NCBI RefSeq assembly: GCF_006715045.1
Contig: NZ_VFML01000001.1
Coordinates: 6,172,001 to 6,236,000 of the forward strand
Length of the DNA stretch: 64,000 nucleotides
Reading direction: 5' to 3'
Source: Amycolatopsis cihanbeyliensis
GTDB taxonomy: Bacteria > Actinomycetota > Actinomycetes > Mycobacteriales > Pseudonocardiaceae
Shown: in pieces, positions 17,800-26,457 of the stretch
How positions within the stretch are numbered: position 1 is the first letter of the stretch
Layout: every line of letters begins with the position of its first letter
Notes under the pieces: model-generated
What the model saw: the letters and a program-made list of their open reading frames with translations, nothing else
Databases searched by the model: none
Told to the model about the DNA's origin: nothing
Position numbers and translations under genes: made by a program

Positions 17800-18795
17800 G
17801 TGAAAGCTCACGTCGGCCTTCGAGGCGTCGGCCATGCCGTCGGCTCCGCCGTGCTCGACAACGCCGAGGTGGCGAGTTCGCTCGGCCTCGGCCCGGGATG
17901 GCTCACCGACCGGACCGGAATCGTGGAGCGCCGCGTTGCCGGCCCCGGCGAGGATGTGCTCGGCTTCGCCGGTGCGGCCATCCGCAACGCCTGCCAGGAC
18001 GGAGCACTCTCGCTGACCGAGATCGGTCAGGAAACCGTGCTGATGCACACGCAGGTCGGTCCGGTATCCGTCGCTCCGCCCGCCGCGCAGCTCCTCGCCG
18101 GCCGGCTCGGCTGCGCCGAGCTCAGGGTGGTGGGTATCGACGGGATGTGCGCGGAGCCGATCGCGGCGCTCGAGCTGGCCCTGTTGATGTTGCAGGCCCG
18201 CCGGTGCCGGCGGGTGATCCTGTCCACCGCGGCCGACTTCCTCTCGCTGATCGATCCGCGAGACCCGGACACGGTCGGACTCTTCGGCGCGGGCGCGGGC
18301 ACGATCATCCTGGAGTCCGAGGCGGAGGGTGACCCGAACCTCCTGGTACACAGCCTGTACTGGGAGACGCACCCGCAGCACGCCGGCCTGGGAGAGGCTC
18401 TCGTGCTCGGTACCACGCAGCGGGACACGCACGCCTCACTGGACGTCAGTTACTACACAATGGACGGTCAGCGGCTCGCCAAGGTCGCCATCCGGACCTT
18501 GCCGCAGGTCCTCAAGCCCGTCCTCGACGAGGCAGGGTGGACCCTCGAGGACGTCGATCTCGTCCTGGCGCACCAGCCGAACACCAAGATGCTGGAGATC
18601 GGCATCCGGGCGCTGGGGCTGGACGCGGACATCGTGCCGATGCCGGTGCGCTGGCTGGGCAACCTGGGACCGGCAAGCCTGCTGGTGAACCTGTCGCTGG
18701 CCCGCGCGGAGGGCAGGCTACCTACCGGCACCAAGGTGCTGCTGATCGCGTTCGGCCTCGGGTTCTCCTGCGGAGCCGCGGCCGTCGAACTGTGA
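17800..18795 (+). CDS. KAS III (FabH-like) family ketosynthase or acyltransferase
   Basis: 331 aa from GTG 17800, with AAGGGGGA just upstream. The thiolase-fold triad is present as Cys117 (IDGMCAEP), His258 (LAHQPNTKM) and Asn288 (GNLGPASL). The cysteine context differs from the housekeeping FabH signature, so I favour a secondary-metabolism enzyme: either a starter-unit ketosynthase or a CerJ/DpsC-like enzyme moving an acyl group onto a hydroxyl or ACP. The neighbouring thioesterase, P450 and hydroxylase support a tailoring role. No ACP or chain-elongating ketosynthase is adjacent. Confidence 0.85.
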   Translation: MKAHVGLRGVGHAVGSAVLDNAEVASSLGLGPGWLTDRTGIVERRVAGPGEDVLGFAGAAIRNACQDGALSLTEIGQETVLMHTQVGPVSVAPPAAQLLAGRLGCAELRVVGIDGMCAEPIAALELALLMLQARRCRRVILSTAADFLSLIDPRDPDTVGLFGAGAGTIILESEAEGDPNLLVHSLYWETHPQHAGLGEALVLGTTQRDTHASLDVSYYTMDGQRLAKVAIRTLPQVLKPVLDEAGWTLEDVDLVLAHQPNTKMLEIGIRALGLDADIVPMPVRWLGNLGPASLLVNLSLARAEGRLPTGTKVLLIAFGLGFSCGAAAVEL

Positions 18796-18973
18796 GCGGC
18801 CGCGGCGCCGGGGCGGTCGGTTCCTACCGCCCCGTAGCCGATCCTTCTCTCGGCGGTGTTACCGGCCATGCCGCGCACCTAACCTGAAAGACGGCCTGCT
18901 GGGACGGGGTCGGACGCGGGCCGGTTTCACGGTGAGAGGTCGGACACCCGACCGTTGACGATCGGGGGCACAG

Positions 18974-19207
18974 GTGGCTCAGCGGCACAGGCGACACCCG
19001 CTTCGCACCGAGCCGGCGGGGCTCAGGTGGGTGCGCAGTTCGGCGAGCGACAAGGGCGGGGACGCAGGAGAATGCGTCGAGGTCGCGCGCCTGCCTGGCC
19101 GCGTGCTGGTGCGGGACTCGAAATGCCCGGGGCCCCGGCTGGCCTTCGCCCGGAACGCCTGGTCGGCCTTCCTGGACACCTGCACCCGGCAGGAGTTACC
19201 GGACTGA
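18974..19207 (+). CDS. DUF397 domain protein
   Basis: 77 aa starting at GTG 18974 behind GGGGG. WVRSSASDKGGDAGECVEVA, then VLVRDSK and FARNAWSAFLD, are the DUF397 core. Such proteins typically pair with XRE-DUF5753 regulators (BldB/WhiJ-like systems in Streptomyces), where the small protein is thought to antagonise or assist the DNA-binding partner. Here it precedes the XRE gene by 268 bp on the same strand. Pairing with the XRE protein is an inference. Confidence 0.85.
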   Translation: MAQRHRRHPLRTEPAGLRWVRSSASDKGGDAGECVEVARLPGRVLVRDSKCPGPRLAFARNAWSAFLDTCTRQELPD

Positions 19208-19435
19208 TACCGGGCCACAGCCGGGCCGACTCCGGCGGCGCCCCGCTCCACTGGCCGGGACCCGACCTTGGGTTCTGACCAGGGATTTCGTGCTGTTCCA
19301 GCAGCCTTTTCGGAAGCTTCCCCTCTGCATCGAGCAGGCTGCGTTCGGGCAATGAGCCCGATCGCAGCCTGATACCCGTCCAATCGACAGCTAACGAAGT
19401 GACGGCAGTCACCAGGCGTGCTACCTTTCTGCTAG

Positions 19436-19450
19436 GTGGCAGATTGCCAC
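19436..19450. promoter_or_regulatory. GTGGCA-N3-TGCCAC palindrome
   Basis: A perfect 6-bp inverted repeat 26-40 bp upstream of the XRE-DUF5753 ATG, within a 268-bp gap that otherwise holds no gene. A second dyad, GTGAC-N4-GTCAC, lies about 25 bp further upstream. The position suits autoregulation by the XRE protein. Confidence 0.4.
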
Positions 19451-19475
19451 GTCGACGACGGGAGGGTATTGGATC

Positions 19476-20342
19476 ATGACGAGGGCGCATTCCCCGCTGG
19501 GCAGCCAACGGCGCCTGCTGGCGGCCCTGCGGGAGGCCCGGGACGCCCTGAAGCTCACTCAGAAGGATGTGGCGGAGGCGCTCGAGTGGTCGGTGTCGAA
19601 GCTCATCCGCATCGAGAACGGCTCGGTCGGCCTTTCGATCACCGATCTCAAGGCCTTGTTGCTGCACTACGGCATCACGGACCGGGACCGGGTCGAATCT
19701 TATGTCGAGCTCGCTCGGGAAAGTAAGCAGCCCGCGTGGTGGGACCAGTACCGGCGCACCTCGCCGCCCGAGTTCGTCAAGTTCCTGGGGCTGGAGGCCT
19801 CCGCCATCCGCATCCGTCAGTTCCAGTTCCGGCTCGTTCCGGGGCTGCTGCAGGTACCCGCGTACACCCGTTCACTGGTACTGGACTGGTCGGGTGACAG
19901 TGAGAAGGCCGAGCGGGGGGTGGTGATGCGGCAGACCCGGCAGCAGCGGCTGGCCGACAAGGAACTGGATCACTACTTCATCCTGGACGAGTCGGTGCTG
20001 TACCGGCGGGTCACCGAGCCCGACGGATGGCGGGAGCAACTGGACCACCTACGTGCGGTGGCCGGCCAGCCGAATGTGCACATTCAAATCCTGCCGTTCA
20101 AAGTCGGTGTGGTACCCGGAATGCAGAGTTCGTTCGCCATTCTCGAACTCTCCGATCAGGTGAACGACTACGCGCTGTCCTTGGAGCAGCCGGACCATGA
20201 CGTCCTGTTCGACGACAGTGCGAGCGCGGAGAAGATCGCCGACTACGTCAAGCTGTTCTTCGGGCTGGAGAAGGCCGCACTGCCCGCGGAGGAGACCCCG
20301 CGAATGATCGATCGGGCGCTGGCCAGGCTGGAGGAAGAATGA
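19476..20342 (+). CDS. XRE-family regulator with DUF5753 domain
   Basis: 288 aa. Residues about 10-65 form the helix-turn-helix (LREARDALKLTQKDVAEALE then KLIRIENG). Residues about 90-270 are DUF5753 (FRLVPGLLQVPAYTRSLV, RQQRL, VHIQILPFKVG), thought to be the signal-input or dimer region. Proteins of this type regulate development and antibiotic genes in actinomycetes together with DUF397 partners; one lies just upstream. The gene ends at a strong hairpin terminator. Confidence 0.92.
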   Translation: MTRAHSPLGSQRRLLAALREARDALKLTQKDVAEALEWSVSKLIRIENGSVGLSITDLKALLLHYGITDRDRVESYVELARESKQPAWWDQYRRTSPPEFVKFLGLEASAIRIRQFQFRLVPGLLQVPAYTRSLVLDWSGDSEKAERGVVMRQTRQQRLADKELDHYFILDESVLYRRVTEPDGWREQLDHLRAVAGQPNVHIQILPFKVGVVPGMQSSFAILELSDQVNDYALSLEQPDHDVLFDDSASAEKIADYVKLFFGLEKAALPAEETPRMIDRALARLEEE

Positions 20343-20359
20343 CGAGGTAATCACTAAGT

Positions 20360-20389
20360 GGGCGGCTTCTGCTGCCACAGAAGCCGCCC
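20360..20389 (+). terminator. hairpin terminator after the XRE-DUF5753 gene
   Basis: A perfect 12-bp stem (20360-20371 with 20378-20389) and a CTGCCA loop, 18 nt after the stop. It separates this gene from the SEFIR/TIR gene. The remaining 246 bp before that gene hold only its presumed promoter. Confidence 0.75.
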
Positions 20390-20635
20390 GAGCGGCAATG
20401 CCCACCTGACTCACCGTGTCCGCGGGGCCGTGAGCGTACTGCCAGTCATCAGCATACGACCTCACGCCTCCGGTGGCTGCCCCCGTCCCGGTTAGTGGTC
20501 GATGATCACCTCTTCGAGCGGGCGGCGGCACCTCGCGAAGCCGAAACCGTCCCCTGGCCGTGCTCACCCGGCCGCGGCGGCGCAAGCCCGTACGGCGACG
20601 GTGCAACACACCTCGCCGTTTCTGGAGGAACTCAA

Positions 20636-22297
20636 GTGAAGGTCACAATCAGCTATGCCCACGACGACTGGGGAAGGGCGATCAGCCAGGCACTGGTCGT
20701 CGCCCTACGGCAACGTGGTGTGGACGTTCTTTGGGACCGCGACCTGCCCGCGGAGAACCCGCCTTCGCTGCCCGAATGGATCGTCAACGGGATCGCCGGG
20801 AACCCGGTGATCTGCGTACTGTCGCCGGACTACGTGCGGCGGTTCGGTCGCGGCGACGGGTCCGCCGACCGCAAGGGGGTGCTCTTCGAGAGCCGTATCC
20901 TGTTGCGCCGGATCTTCGACCACACCGAACCGGAGCACTGCCCGGTGGTTCCGGTCGCCGACCCCGGGTTCTCCGCGGATCTCGCTCCCGTGGTGTTGAA
21001 GAACCTGGTGATCGCCCGCTTCGACCCGGTGAGCGGCGACGGGGTCGACGTGATCGTGCGTCGCCTGCTGCGGCTTGGACACCTCCGCGGTGCCGAGCCG
21101 GAGCCCGAGCCCGCCGAACTCGAGCCCCGCGACATCCCGCAGGTGGCTCCCCGTGCCACGCACCAGGTCCTGCGCGATCTCGAGGTCGCCTCTCCATCTA
21201 CAACGGACGGACTGGAACTGGTGCGGGAGTGGCTGTCCTTCGCGGCACGGGAGGAGCCGTGCCCGGTGGATCTGGTCCGTGGCTTTTCCGCGATCGAGCG
21301 GATCATCAAGTCGGCGGGGGACGCGAACCTGATGAGCGTGGTCTCCGACCACTGCCTGAGCGCCTTCTCCGCCGGTCCGCTTTCGGACCAGGAGAAGAAG
21401 CTGAAGGCGAGAATCCTGATTCGCGGCAGGGCCTGGCACCTGTACCGCGGCCACGAGTTGCGCGCGGCGGAGCAGGCCGTGCACGAGGGAGTCGAGCTCG
21501 CGAAGGGGTGCGGTGACCGGTGGTCGCTCGCCCTCGGCAGGGGGTCCCTCGGTGCGCTGCATCGCGCCCTCGCCGCGGACGCCTACGGCAATGCCGCCGA
21601 CTACCACCTGGACAAGGCCGAGGACAACGCGGAGTCCGCCATCACGATGTTCACCGCCATGGCGGGGGCCGGCTACCAGGCCGGGGTCTGCACCAAGCTG
21701 CTGGCCCAGGTGTGGTTCACCAAGCACCACCGGGGCCAACGCGGCGCGCTGCGCCAGGCGAGCAAGCTCGCCGACCGCGCCGTCTGCCTGCTCACTCCTG
21801 ATCGCGCCCGGCAGTACCACGACCTGCTGATCCTGCGCGCGGAAATCGCCGTCGCGCGGGGCGAGCTGACCAGGGCGCGGGAGTTCGTGGACAGGGCGAT
21901 GAGGTCGCTCGGCCGGTACCAGAGCGATGGGGCGTCCTATGTGGAGCTTCTGGGCTGCGCCTACCTCGCCCGTGCCCGACTGCAGCTGAAGGAGGACGGT
22001 CGCGACGCGCAAAGGGACGCCATGAAGGACGCGGAGACCGCGCTGAAGTTGTTCTACGAGCTCGACATCCCGTACGCCGTTGCCGGCTGTCGCTGGCTGC
22101 TGATCAGGCTCGCGCCGGAGACGGAGGGAATCTATCGCGGGGATATCAAGATGGTCGAGCGGCTGTTTCCCGATCCGCGTGAGCGGCTGCGCGCGGTCGA
22201 GGAGCGGGCACGGCGGATCGAGGAACGGGCGGGTAACCGCTGGAGCAGGCAGGCCGAATGGCAGGACATCGTCCGGAAGGTGCGTCATCACGACTGA
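20636..22297 (+). CDS. SEFIR/TIR-domain protein with TPR-like C-terminus
   Basis: 553 aa from GTG 20636, which has GGAGGA at ideal spacing. Residues 1 to about 160 form a TIR-superfamily fold, best matching SEFIR: VKVTISYAHDDWGRAI, WDRDL, the bacterial SEFIR-like PPSLPEWI and ICVLSPDY. A variable acidic linker follows, then about 380 residues of TPR-like helices (AAEQAVHEGVELAKGCGDRWSLALG). TIR/SEFIR domains act in homotypic signalling, and some are NAD-consuming effectors; I cannot assign the catalytic residue by eye. It converges on a second NB-ARC/TPR gene with only 12 bp between stops. Confidence 0.85.
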   Translation: MKVTISYAHDDWGRAISQALVVALRQRGVDVLWDRDLPAENPPSLPEWIVNGIAGNPVICVLSPDYVRRFGRGDGSADRKGVLFESRILLRRIFDHTEPEHCPVVPVADPGFSADLAPVVLKNLVIARFDPVSGDGVDVIVRRLLRLGHLRGAEPEPEPAELEPRDIPQVAPRATHQVLRDLEVASPSTTDGLELVREWLSFAAREEPCPVDLVRGFSAIERIIKSAGDANLMSVVSDHCLSAFSAGPLSDQEKKLKARILIRGRAWHLYRGHELRAAEQAVHEGVELAKGCGDRWSLALGRGSLGALHRALAADAYGNAADYHLDKAEDNAESAITMFTAMAGAGYQAGVCTKLLAQVWFTKHHRGQRGALRQASKLADRAVCLLTPDRARQYHDLLILRAEIAVARGELTRAREFVDRAMRSLGRYQSDGASYVELLGCAYLARARLQLKEDGRDAQRDAMKDAETALKLFYELDIPYAVAGCRWLLIRLAPETEGIYRGDIKMVERLFPDPRERLRAVEERARRIEERAGNRWSRQAEWQDIVRKVRHHD

Positions 22298-22309
22298 GCA
22301 CGGTCGCGT

Positions 22310-24424
22310 TCAACGTTCGAGCAGGTGCCCCACCCGCTCGGCGTCCGCGCGACGGTGCTGGGCCGCGTAGAGCTCGCCGGCCCGGCGCAGCGTACGGAGG
22401 CCCTGCCGGCGGCGGCCACGGTCCAACCGGACCGTGCCGAGGTGCTCGGTGACCTCCGCCTCGAAGAAGTCGTTGCCCTGCCTGCGGCACAGCTCCAGCG
22501 CCCGGGAGTACCGTTGCTCCGCCTCCTCGGGGCGGCCGGTCCGCCCGGCGATCAGGCCGAGGTTGTCCAGGGTCACCGCCGCACCACCGGCGTTGCCCTG
22601 CTCCTCGTGCAGGGCCAGTGCGGCGGCACAGTCCCGCCACGCGCGGTCGTGGTCCCCGAGTTCGGTGTGCTGGCGGCCGAGCGCGTTCAGCGCATGCGCC
22701 TCACCCACCGCGTTCCCCGCCGCCCGGTACCGCTCCAGCGCCCCGGTGGCGTGCCGGACGGCTCGCTCGTGATCACCGCGCAGCGAGTGGAGCCGGGCGA
22801 GGTCGTGGTGCGTGTGTGCCTGCCCGATCGGATCCCCGGCCCTCGCGGCGAGCGAGAGCGCGAGGTCCAGGCCGGGCAACGCCTCGTCCAGCTCGCCCAC
22901 CCTGCTGAGCGCCCTGCCGAGTTGGCGGTGTGCCAGCGCCAGCACCTCGGCATCGCCGATCCGCTCGGCCGCCGCCACCCCCGTTCGCGAGGTCTCGACG
23001 TTCTCCGCCAACCTGCCACGCAGGTACTGGTAGGTGTCGAGAGCGCGGGACAGCTGCCAGGCCCGCTCCGCCCAGCCCAGCTCGGCCGCGGCCCGCTGCG
23101 CCGCCCGCACCTGCTGGTGCTCGACGGCGAACCAGGCCAGCGCCCCGGCCTCGTCCGCGGGCCGGTCCGGGGTGACCCCGGCCGTGCATGCGGGGAGCTC
23201 GGTAGGGGTGCGGTGCGGGTAGAGCAACCGGTCCGCGGTATGGGCGGAGTGCAGGTAGAAGTCCACCAGGCGCCGGTTCGCCGCCGCCGGCTCCGCGGCA
23301 GGGTCGAGTGTCTCCGCCAACTCCGCTGCGTACAGCCGGATCAGGTCGTGCATCCGGAAGCGATGTGGCATGTGCTGGTGCACCAGGTTCTTCCGCTCGA
23401 GTGCACGCAGCTGCCGGGCGGCGAGCTTCGCGGGAATGCCGAGCAGGCTCGCGGCGGCGGTCAGCCCGAGATCCGCGACCGGCGCCGTGCCGAGCAGCCG
23501 GAACCCGCCTGCCTCGTCCTGGCCCAGCGCCCGATACGACCAGGACAGCACCGCGCGCAGGTCGGCAGAACCGTCGCCGGCGTCGAAGGCGTCCAGGCGT
23601 TCCCTGGTGTCCCGTAGCTCGTCGGCCACGACCGACAGCGGCAGCTCCGATCCGGCTGCCGCGCGTGCCGCCACCAGGGCCAGGGCAAGGGGCAGCCCCG
23701 CGCAGCAGTCGAGCAGCATGTCCACGGCCCGCGGATCCGTGCGCACCGGATCGGCGCCCACCCGCGCGGTCAGCAACTCGCGGGCGCCACCGCGGGACAG
23801 CACGTCCAGCCGCACCGAGCTCGCCCCGCGCAACCGCAACCCGGCAAGGCGGTTGCGGCTCGTCACGAGCACGGCGCAGCCCGGACCGGCCGGCAGCAAC
23901 GGCGTGACCTGGTCGGTGTCGGCGGCGTTGTCCAGCACCACCAGCACCCGCTTGCCCGCGAGCACGCTGCGGTACAGCGCCGCCGCCGCGTCCAGGGTCA
24001 CCGGCAAGGCGGCCGGGGCCACCCCGAGTGCCCCGAGGAAGCCGTGCAGTACCGACAGCGGGGAGGCGGCTTCCCCGGACGGGCCGAAACCGCTCAGGTC
24101 GGCGTGGAGCTGCCCGTCAGGAAACCGGTCGAGCTCGCGATGCGCCCAGTACAGGGCCAGCGCGGACTTGCCCACCCCGCCGATGCCCTCGACCGAGAGG
24201 AGCACCATCTCCTCCTGCGCGGAGCCTCGGTCCAACACCTCGGTCAGCTCCGCAGCCTCGCGTTCCCGCCCGACCAGCCGTCGAGGTGGGAGCGGGAGCT
24301 GCCGGGGCACCCGTGCCGGCCGTGACGTGTCCTGGTGCAGGTGCACCCCGCCGAGCACGGTGCCCGCCTGGACGACGGTGCCCGCGCTGTCGAACCAGGC
24401 GGCGTTGCGTGCCGTCGCGTTCAC
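22310..24424 (-). CDS. NB-ARC (STAND) NTPase with TPR repeats, second copy
   Basis: 704 aa from GTG 24424, preceded by GAGGGGG. Residues 15-31 carry a short motif (GTVVQAGTVLGGVHLHQ) very like that of the 1793-4201 protein, then a PRQLP linker. NB-ARC has Walker A GIGGVGKS (80-87) and a VLVVLDNA Walker B. The winged-helix region contains FRMHDLIRLYAAELAE, and at least five TPRs follow. There is no SARP domain, so it is an NLR-like sensor rather than a DNA-binding activator. It is convergent with the SEFIR/TIR gene. Confidence 0.88.
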   Translation of the reverse strand: MNATARNAAWFDSAGTVVQAGTVLGGVHLHQDTSRPARVPRQLPLPPRRLVGREREAAELTEVLDRGSAQEEMVLLSVEGIGGVGKSALALYWAHRELDRFPDGQLHADLSGFGPSGEAASPLSVLHGFLGALGVAPAALPVTLDAAAALYRSVLAGKRVLVVLDNAADTDQVTPLLPAGPGCAVLVTSRNRLAGLRLRGASSVRLDVLSRGGARELLTARVGADPVRTDPRAVDMLLDCCAGLPLALALVAARAAAGSELPLSVVADELRDTRERLDAFDAGDGSADLRAVLSWSYRALGQDEAGGFRLLGTAPVADLGLTAAASLLGIPAKLAARQLRALERKNLVHQHMPHRFRMHDLIRLYAAELAETLDPAAEPAAANRRLVDFYLHSAHTADRLLYPHRTPTELPACTAGVTPDRPADEAGALAWFAVEHQQVRAAQRAAAELGWAERAWQLSRALDTYQYLRGRLAENVETSRTGVAAAERIGDAEVLALAHRQLGRALSRVGELDEALPGLDLALSLAARAGDPIGQAHTHHDLARLHSLRGDHERAVRHATGALERYRAAGNAVGEAHALNALGRQHTELGDHDRAWRDCAAALALHEEQGNAGGAAVTLDNLGLIAGRTGRPEEAEQRYSRALELCRRQGNDFFEAEVTEHLGTVRLDRGRRRQGLRTLRRAGELYAAQHRRADAERVGHLLER

Positions 24425-24535
24425 TCGTCGGCCCCCTCGCTTCCCGCCTGCTCGGCCCACCTTCGATGGTCGCCGCTTCGGCCCTCCCGCGCAGCGGCTG
24501 GACGGGTGGATACGGTCGGGGCACGCGCCGTCCGG

Positions 24536-25072
24536 TCACCGTTCCTCGTCGAAGTCCTCGGGGCGGACCTGCTCGAGGAGGTGGCGGAACCGCCTGACCT
24601 GTTCCTCCGCGGAACCGGGCTCCGCCGGCGTCGGCGTGTCCGCGGGCTCGTCCTCCGCGGGCCGCCCGTTCTCCGTGACCTCCAACTCGACGGCGGCAAG
24701 TTCGAACACCGTCTCGGCGACCTCGATCCGAGCCCGCGCGCGTAAGCCGATGGCCACCGCGTCGCTCGGGCGCGCCGACACCCGCGTGTCCTTGTCCAGC
24801 ACCAGGTCGGCACGAAAGATGTTGTCCCGTAACTCGGTGACCTCCACGCGCGTGACCCTGCGGCCAAACGCTTGCAGCACGTCGCCGATCAGTTCGACGG
24901 TGCTCGGCCGGATATTCTCGATCCGGTCCTTGGCGGACAGCACGGCCTGCGCTTCCGGCTTCCCGACGGAGATGGCCAGCCAGCGCCGTTCCCCGGTGGA
25001 TTCCCGCAGCAGCATCACCGGTGACTCCCCGCCGGTCAGCAACGCCACCCCGTGCACGTCGACCGGCACCAC
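24536..25072 (-). CDS. bifunctional nuclease (BFN, DUF151) domain protein
   Basis: 178 aa. Residues 1 to about 130 match the BFN domain (LLRESTGERRWLAISVGKPEA, the RPSTVELIGDVLQ helix, and SARPSDAVAIGLRARA). An acidic Pro/Glu-rich tail of about 45 residues ends in RPEDFDEER. The family has been linked to RNase/DNase activity in plants and is common as a single gene in actinomycetes, with unclear function. It stands alone, 111 bp upstream of the NB-ARC/TPR gene on the same strand. Confidence 0.85.
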   Translation of the reverse strand: MVPVDVHGVALLTGGESPVMLLRESTGERRWLAISVGKPEAQAVLSAKDRIENIRPSTVELIGDVLQAFGRRVTRVEVTELRDNIFRADLVLDKDTRVSARPSDAVAIGLRARARIEVAETVFELAAVELEVTENGRPAEDEPADTPTPAEPGSAEEQVRRFRHLLEQVRPEDFDEER

Positions 25073-25211
25073 GAGGTTTCACCCCACTTTCACCGTTCCG
25101 TTGTGCGTTCGACCCGTCGACGGTTACCCGCATCCGCCGAAATCACACCGCGTAGGGCCGTCCCCGGGCACCGGGTACGCATGGAAGGAACCGCGGGCAG
25201 GATTCGCGATG

Positions 25212-26348
25212 TCAGCTATGCGGACCGGTGAGCAGGTCCTCGCCGACGCGATCCTTGCAGACCTCCACCGAGTAGGCCATCAGGCCCGGGGCCTGCGCGT
25301 CCCGGAAGTGCCGCTGGATCGGCGAGCTACGCAGGTACCCGGAGCCCCCGCCCACCCGGACACCGAGTTGCGCGATGTCCCGCGCGATGTCGTTGGCCAG
25401 CGGTTTGGCGCGCAGGGCCGCGGCGGCGAACTCCGGTGAGCCCTGGTCGGCGAGCCATCCGGTGTGCCGCGCGTAGAGCGTGGCGGATTCCAGCCGCAGC
25501 TGGGCGTCGGCGGCATCGAACCGGAGCCATTGCATCCGCGCCAACGGTTCGCCCGTCGTCGGGATGGTGCGTGCCCTGGCGTGTTCGACCATGGCGGCGA
25601 GCGCGGCGTCCGCGATGCCCAGCGCGAGGAACGGCAGACCGGCCGCGATGTGGTTGGGTTTCGGCTCGGTGGGCGGGAGGCACTGGCGGTTCGCGGGAAG
25701 CAGGGTGCCGTCGAGATGGACGAGTTGGCTGCGGCTGGCCCGCAGGCCCATGGTGTCCCAGATCGGGATGTAGCTGACCGTGTCATCGGGGGCCAGGCCG
25801 AAGAAGGCGGGCCGCCCCTCGACGAGGGCGTTGACCAGGAAGTGGTCGGCGATCTCGCAGCCGGAGACGAATCGTTTGGCTCCGGTCAGCCGGTAGCCGC
25901 CTGCCACCGGTTCCGCAGCCTGCAGGGGCATCAGGAACATGTTCCCGCAGCCGGGCTCGGACAGCGCGTTGGCGAACCGCTTGCCCGCGCGTAGCTCCCC
26001 GGCGAAGAAACCTGCCGTGCTCGGTGCCGACATCTGCACCAGCCCGGCGGCCGCCCCGATGTGCATCAGCCAGATGCACGCCGTCGAGGGGCAGGCGGCG
26101 CTCAGAACGCGGACGATCTCACCGAACGAGCGGAAGCTCAGCGCCTGCCCGCCGTACTCGGTCGGAAGTGTCGCGAGGTCGAGCCCGCTGGCGTGCAGGG
26201 CACGCAGGTTCCGGGTCGGAAGTTCGGCGCTGTCGTCGAGCTCGGCCGCGGTCGCCGCGAAGCCCGCGGCGAGTTCGGTCGCGGTGGCTACCCAGCTTCG
26301 CTCGTGCGCGGGCGGGCCGAGCGGGTGGTCGTTCAGCATGGAGACCAT
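25212..26348 (-). CDS. acyl-CoA dehydrogenase-fold flavoprotein
   Basis: 378 aa from ATG 26348 (26339 is an alternative). The N-terminal helical domain, the SEPGCGNMFLMPLQA beta-domain entry and the C-terminal QLGVRVGGGSGYLRSSPIQRHFRD segment match the acyl-CoA dehydrogenase superfamily. The RHFRD ending also occurs in flavin-dependent monooxygenase members (DszC or HpaB-like), so the reaction could be oxygenation rather than desaturation. I could not assign the catalytic Glu. It is divergent from the kinase gene, with 109 bp between starts. Confidence 0.8.
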   Translation of the reverse strand: MVSMLNDHPLGPPAHERSWVATATELAAGFAATAAELDDSAELPTRNLRALHASGLDLATLPTEYGGQALSFRSFGEIVRVLSAACPSTACIWLMHIGAAAGLVQMSAPSTAGFFAGELRAGKRFANALSEPGCGNMFLMPLQAAEPVAGGYRLTGAKRFVSGCEIADHFLVNALVEGRPAFFGLAPDDTVSYIPIWDTMGLRASRSQLVHLDGTLLPANRQCLPPTEPKPNHIAAGLPFLALGIADAALAAMVEHARARTIPTTGEPLARMQWLRFDAADAQLRLESATLYARHTGWLADQGSPEFAAAALRAKPLANDIARDIAQLGVRVGGGSGYLRSSPIQRHFRDAQAPGLMAYSVEVCKDRVGEDLLTGPHS

Positions 26349-26457
26349 TCTGGCTTGCGCCGGCCGAACCGGATCCGGTTCACCGCCCGCGACGTCGAGG
26401 GGGGCCCGTATGGTGACCACCCGACGAGGTGAACGATATTCACGATGGAGGTTGGGC

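Noticed and set aside
25939..26457. In-frame N-terminal extension of the kinase protein
   Set aside because: The extension is antisense to the acyl-CoA dehydrogenase-like gene and lacks any domain; the GTG at 26458 has a GGAGG site and starts right before the kinase glycine loop.
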